64,000 nt of DNA from Lepeophtheirus salmonis (taxonomy: Eukaryota > Arthropoda > Copepoda > Siphonostomatoida > Caligidae): NCBI RefSeq assembly GCF_016086655.4, contig NC_052136.2, positions 47,298,492 through 47,362,491 of the forward strand. The letters run 5' to 3'. A program made the position numbers and the translations under genes. This document shows, one piece after another, positions 62,156 to 64,000 of the stretch (the stretch's first letter is position 1; every line of letters starts with the position of its first letter). The notes under the pieces are model-generated. The model was not told where the DNA came from. It saw only the letters and a list, made by a program, of their open reading frames with translations, and searched no databases.

Positions 62156-62164
62156 GAAAATCAC
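62156..62164. repeat. Target-site duplication, 5' side of the RPS18 retrocopy
   Basis: gaaaatcac, partner of 61706-61716. It lies directly before the first base of the retained leader (minus-strand sense). Confidence 0.6.
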
Positions 62165-62269
62165 ATATAACTTTAAGTAACTTAAATCATGGTCAGGTTG
62201 AAATAATTTAAAATAATTAATTTATATGTCTATAAGAAATTTTTTTAGACCTTTTAAAAAAATTGAAAA

Positions 62270-62470
62270 AACTGCATCAAAAATATTTAAAATTGAAAAA
62301 AGAACTGAAAATAGCGATTGCACCAGCGACGCAGTGGTTCTGTTCTGGTAATATGGACGTCGAAGATGTCGATAAAATAATAAAAATCGTCGAGTTGGAC
62401 CGGCATCTAAGCACTTATCCAATTGCCTAGAAACTTGAACTAGAAAACCGTTTGGAACTATCTAAATCAG
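62270..62470 (+). pseudogene. Mariner transposase N-terminal relic (two HTH segments, deletion between)
   Basis: The plus strand reads APATQWFCSGNMDVEDVDKI (62318-62377), then IKIVELDRHLSTYPIA, a stop, and KLELENRL (62378-62450). In mariner transposases the order is ...W...FCSGNVDVKDAPRSGRP...VDKI.EIVELDRHVS..SIAQELKIDHKTV. Here the DAPRSGRP linker between the two helix-turn-helix units is deleted. No catalytic region follows; the sequence becomes AT-rich. The minus-strand 66-codon frame at 62222-62422 is a shadow. It lies about 100 bases from the RPS18 retrocopy, with no sign the two are connected. Confidence 0.7.
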
Positions 62471-62474
62471 ATAA

Positions 62475-62683
62475 TTCTAACAATGTTAATTTGATTGTCA
62501 AAATAATGTAAAAAAACGCTCTGAATCTTTTATTTTACCTATTATACTTAGATTAATAGCTATTTATTTTATTAATATTTTTCAGAACAATTTTCACCAA
62601 AGATAAGTGATAATTCTTTTTTGATTCAATTTTAATGTCAAAATTGATATTTTTAATTTGCAAATTTTAGAATGTTTTTATCC
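62475..62683. other. AT-rich spacer
   Basis: Nothing recognised. Confidence 0.4.
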
Positions 62684-62720
62684 GTGATAGCTCATTTTTG
62701 TATCCCGTGGTACCTCCTAA
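62684..62720 (+). repeat. Short dispersed repeat shared with 43412-43450
   Basis: gtgatagctcatttttgtat, then cccgtggtacctcctaa; see the partner copy. Same orientation in both places. Confidence 0.55.
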
Positions 62721-64000
62721 AGACCACAAAAGGTAAATTAATTTTAAGGAGCTCGATTACAGATTTTTTTTATTGTAATAAATTTCACAAGGTAATAGTG
62801 GACCACATTTGTTGATTACCCAATATTATTAAATTGCTTAATGAAACCTAATTTTCCACATTCAGAAGTAATTTCGTAATGAAAAGAAATAAGTAACATT
62901 ATGAATGAATATATATACAAGGTTTTTTCTGAAGAATTACAATATTATACGAGTGTATAACAACTATATATAGACGAGTACATTTAAATCTTGAGTTTCA
63001 ATACCGCCTTTAATCTCTATAAAATATTTCTAGTCTTAATTAACGTATGTAGTTATTTAAAAAGTTTGTATAATTTTTTTACATAATTTTTGTTTTTTTA
63101 AGCATCGAATTACACAGCAAATCCATTAATGAGTGGGTAAGTACAAAATATTAACAGAAGAAAAATTATAAATAGAGTATTATGTTCACAATGATTAGTC
63201 GTCCTTAATTCTTTAATATTTATGTACGTATGTTGGGACCTAATATATCATTTGTATATAACAAATCATTATTTTGATTCAATTAGAGAAATAAACATCA
63301 AGTATCTACGCTCTGAGAATAAACCAAAACGGAGTTGATTAAACTGACTGAAAGATGTGAAAATTATCAAAATCTTCAAGATCATATAAAAAAGATGATA
63401 CGTTTGTATGTCACAAATCCAAAGACAAAAAAGACTATATACAATATAATACGACTCCAAAAGTTTGGGTGCCCAACATTTACCATAGTATTGAGGTCCA
63501 AAGATCTTAACCGTCCGGATCCGAGAAAATGAAGATCTGTGTTATCTTTAGTCAAGTATAAGTGTATATATCTCCATAACTACCTATACAACAGCCTTTA
63601 CCCCTCAAACAAAGGTGAATTCTTAAAAAAATAACAAAGTGACATATTTAATGAAAGGAAACAACAGAAAATGGAACGGTAACGCCATCTATACTATCAT
63701 ATATCGGTACATCTTGTAAGAAAAATTTCTTGTATTGGCGTGCTTAAATGACAAAAACAGTATCATGTACACTGCAGTCACACTGACTCTGGTGGGCTAT
63801 TAACATGACACGTTAGTGGCAATGGTACGTGAGACAATTTACGGTTAATCTTATATATACATATATAAAATGAACTAAAATTTTGTCCTTTCTTATTTCC
63901 AAAAAATTACTTTTATAATTAAAAAAAAAAAATTATGACATGATTTTTTTCTTAATTCATATTAATGGCTTTCCTAAAAACACATAAGCATATTATATAA
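62721..64000. other. AT-rich sequence; possible MITE-related fragment at 63640-63750
   Basis: 63335-63532 is a 65-codon plus-strand frame, unrecognised. At 63680-63750, aacgccatctatactatcat and then ttggcgtgctt resemble the right part of the unit at 34907-35229 (aacgtcatctatggtatcat, caagcgtgctt), suggesting a partial, diverged relative. Otherwise low-complexity. Confidence 0.35.

Noticed and set aside
1..64000. CRISPR array, prokaryotic operon, phage or bacterial defence system
   Set aside because: No regularly spaced direct repeats, no ribosome-binding-site/gene organisation, and every recognised protein similarity is to eukaryotic mobile elements or a eukaryotic ribosomal protein.

Overview
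The window reads as a stretch of animal nuclear genome that is strongly AT-rich (by eye roughly 70-75% A+T). It is full of homopolymer runs and contains no intact protein-coding gene: the longest open frame is 128 codons and lies inside a decayed transposase. Bacterial layout, CRISPR arrays, rRNA and functional tRNA genes are absent. What can be identified is a dense graveyard of eukaryotic transposable elements: several Tc1/mariner groups, two hAT relics, one piggyBac with its core deleted, pogo-like ends, MITE-like units, a long foldback repeat and LINE reverse transcriptases. The flavour of the transposase families suggests an arthropod, possibly a caligid copepod (sea louse). That assignment is from memory of these families and is tentative.

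Layout. 0-10 kb: mostly bare AT-rich sequence with a duplicated 100-bp unit beside a coiled-coil-like open frame (2.5-3.2 kb) and pieces of dispersed repeats. 10-17 kb: an unassigned higher-complexity block with one exon-like segment (10.8 kb), a hAT transposase relic (12.3-13.5 kb, minus), a Tc1/mariner relic (14.0-14.5 kb) and a complete but dead Tc1/mariner copy with both terminal repeats (15.66-16.75 kb). 17-31 kb: bare sequence broken by a possible hAT-like non-autonomous unit, a mariner helix-turn-helix relic, a Tc1/mariner relic, a second hAT relic and a LINE RT fragment. 33-47 kb: a dispersed repeat copy, a 323-bp MITE-like unit, a DD37D-type mariner relic (38.9-39.95 kb), a tRNA-like remnant, a ~795-bp foldback (42.4-43.2 kb) and a pogo-like bounded unit (46.4-47.4 kb). 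47-55 kb: three more Tc1/mariner relics and a piggyBac-derived element with inverted ends (52.8-54.0 kb). 55-62.5 kb: a Tc1/mariner relic, two LINE RT relics and, next to them, a clear processed retrocopy of ribosomal protein S18 mRNA (61.72-62.16 kb, minus) with target-site duplications, followed by a mariner HTH relic.

Nothing here forms a working operon or pathway. The one joint story is that LINE machinery of the kind present at 56-60 kb could have made the RPS18 retrocopy. I did not find a new functional system. The most distinctive observations are the RPS18 retrocopy, the terminal-repeat family shared by three Tc1/mariner copies, the core-deleted piggyBac, the long foldback and the unassigned exon-like block at 10.8 kb.
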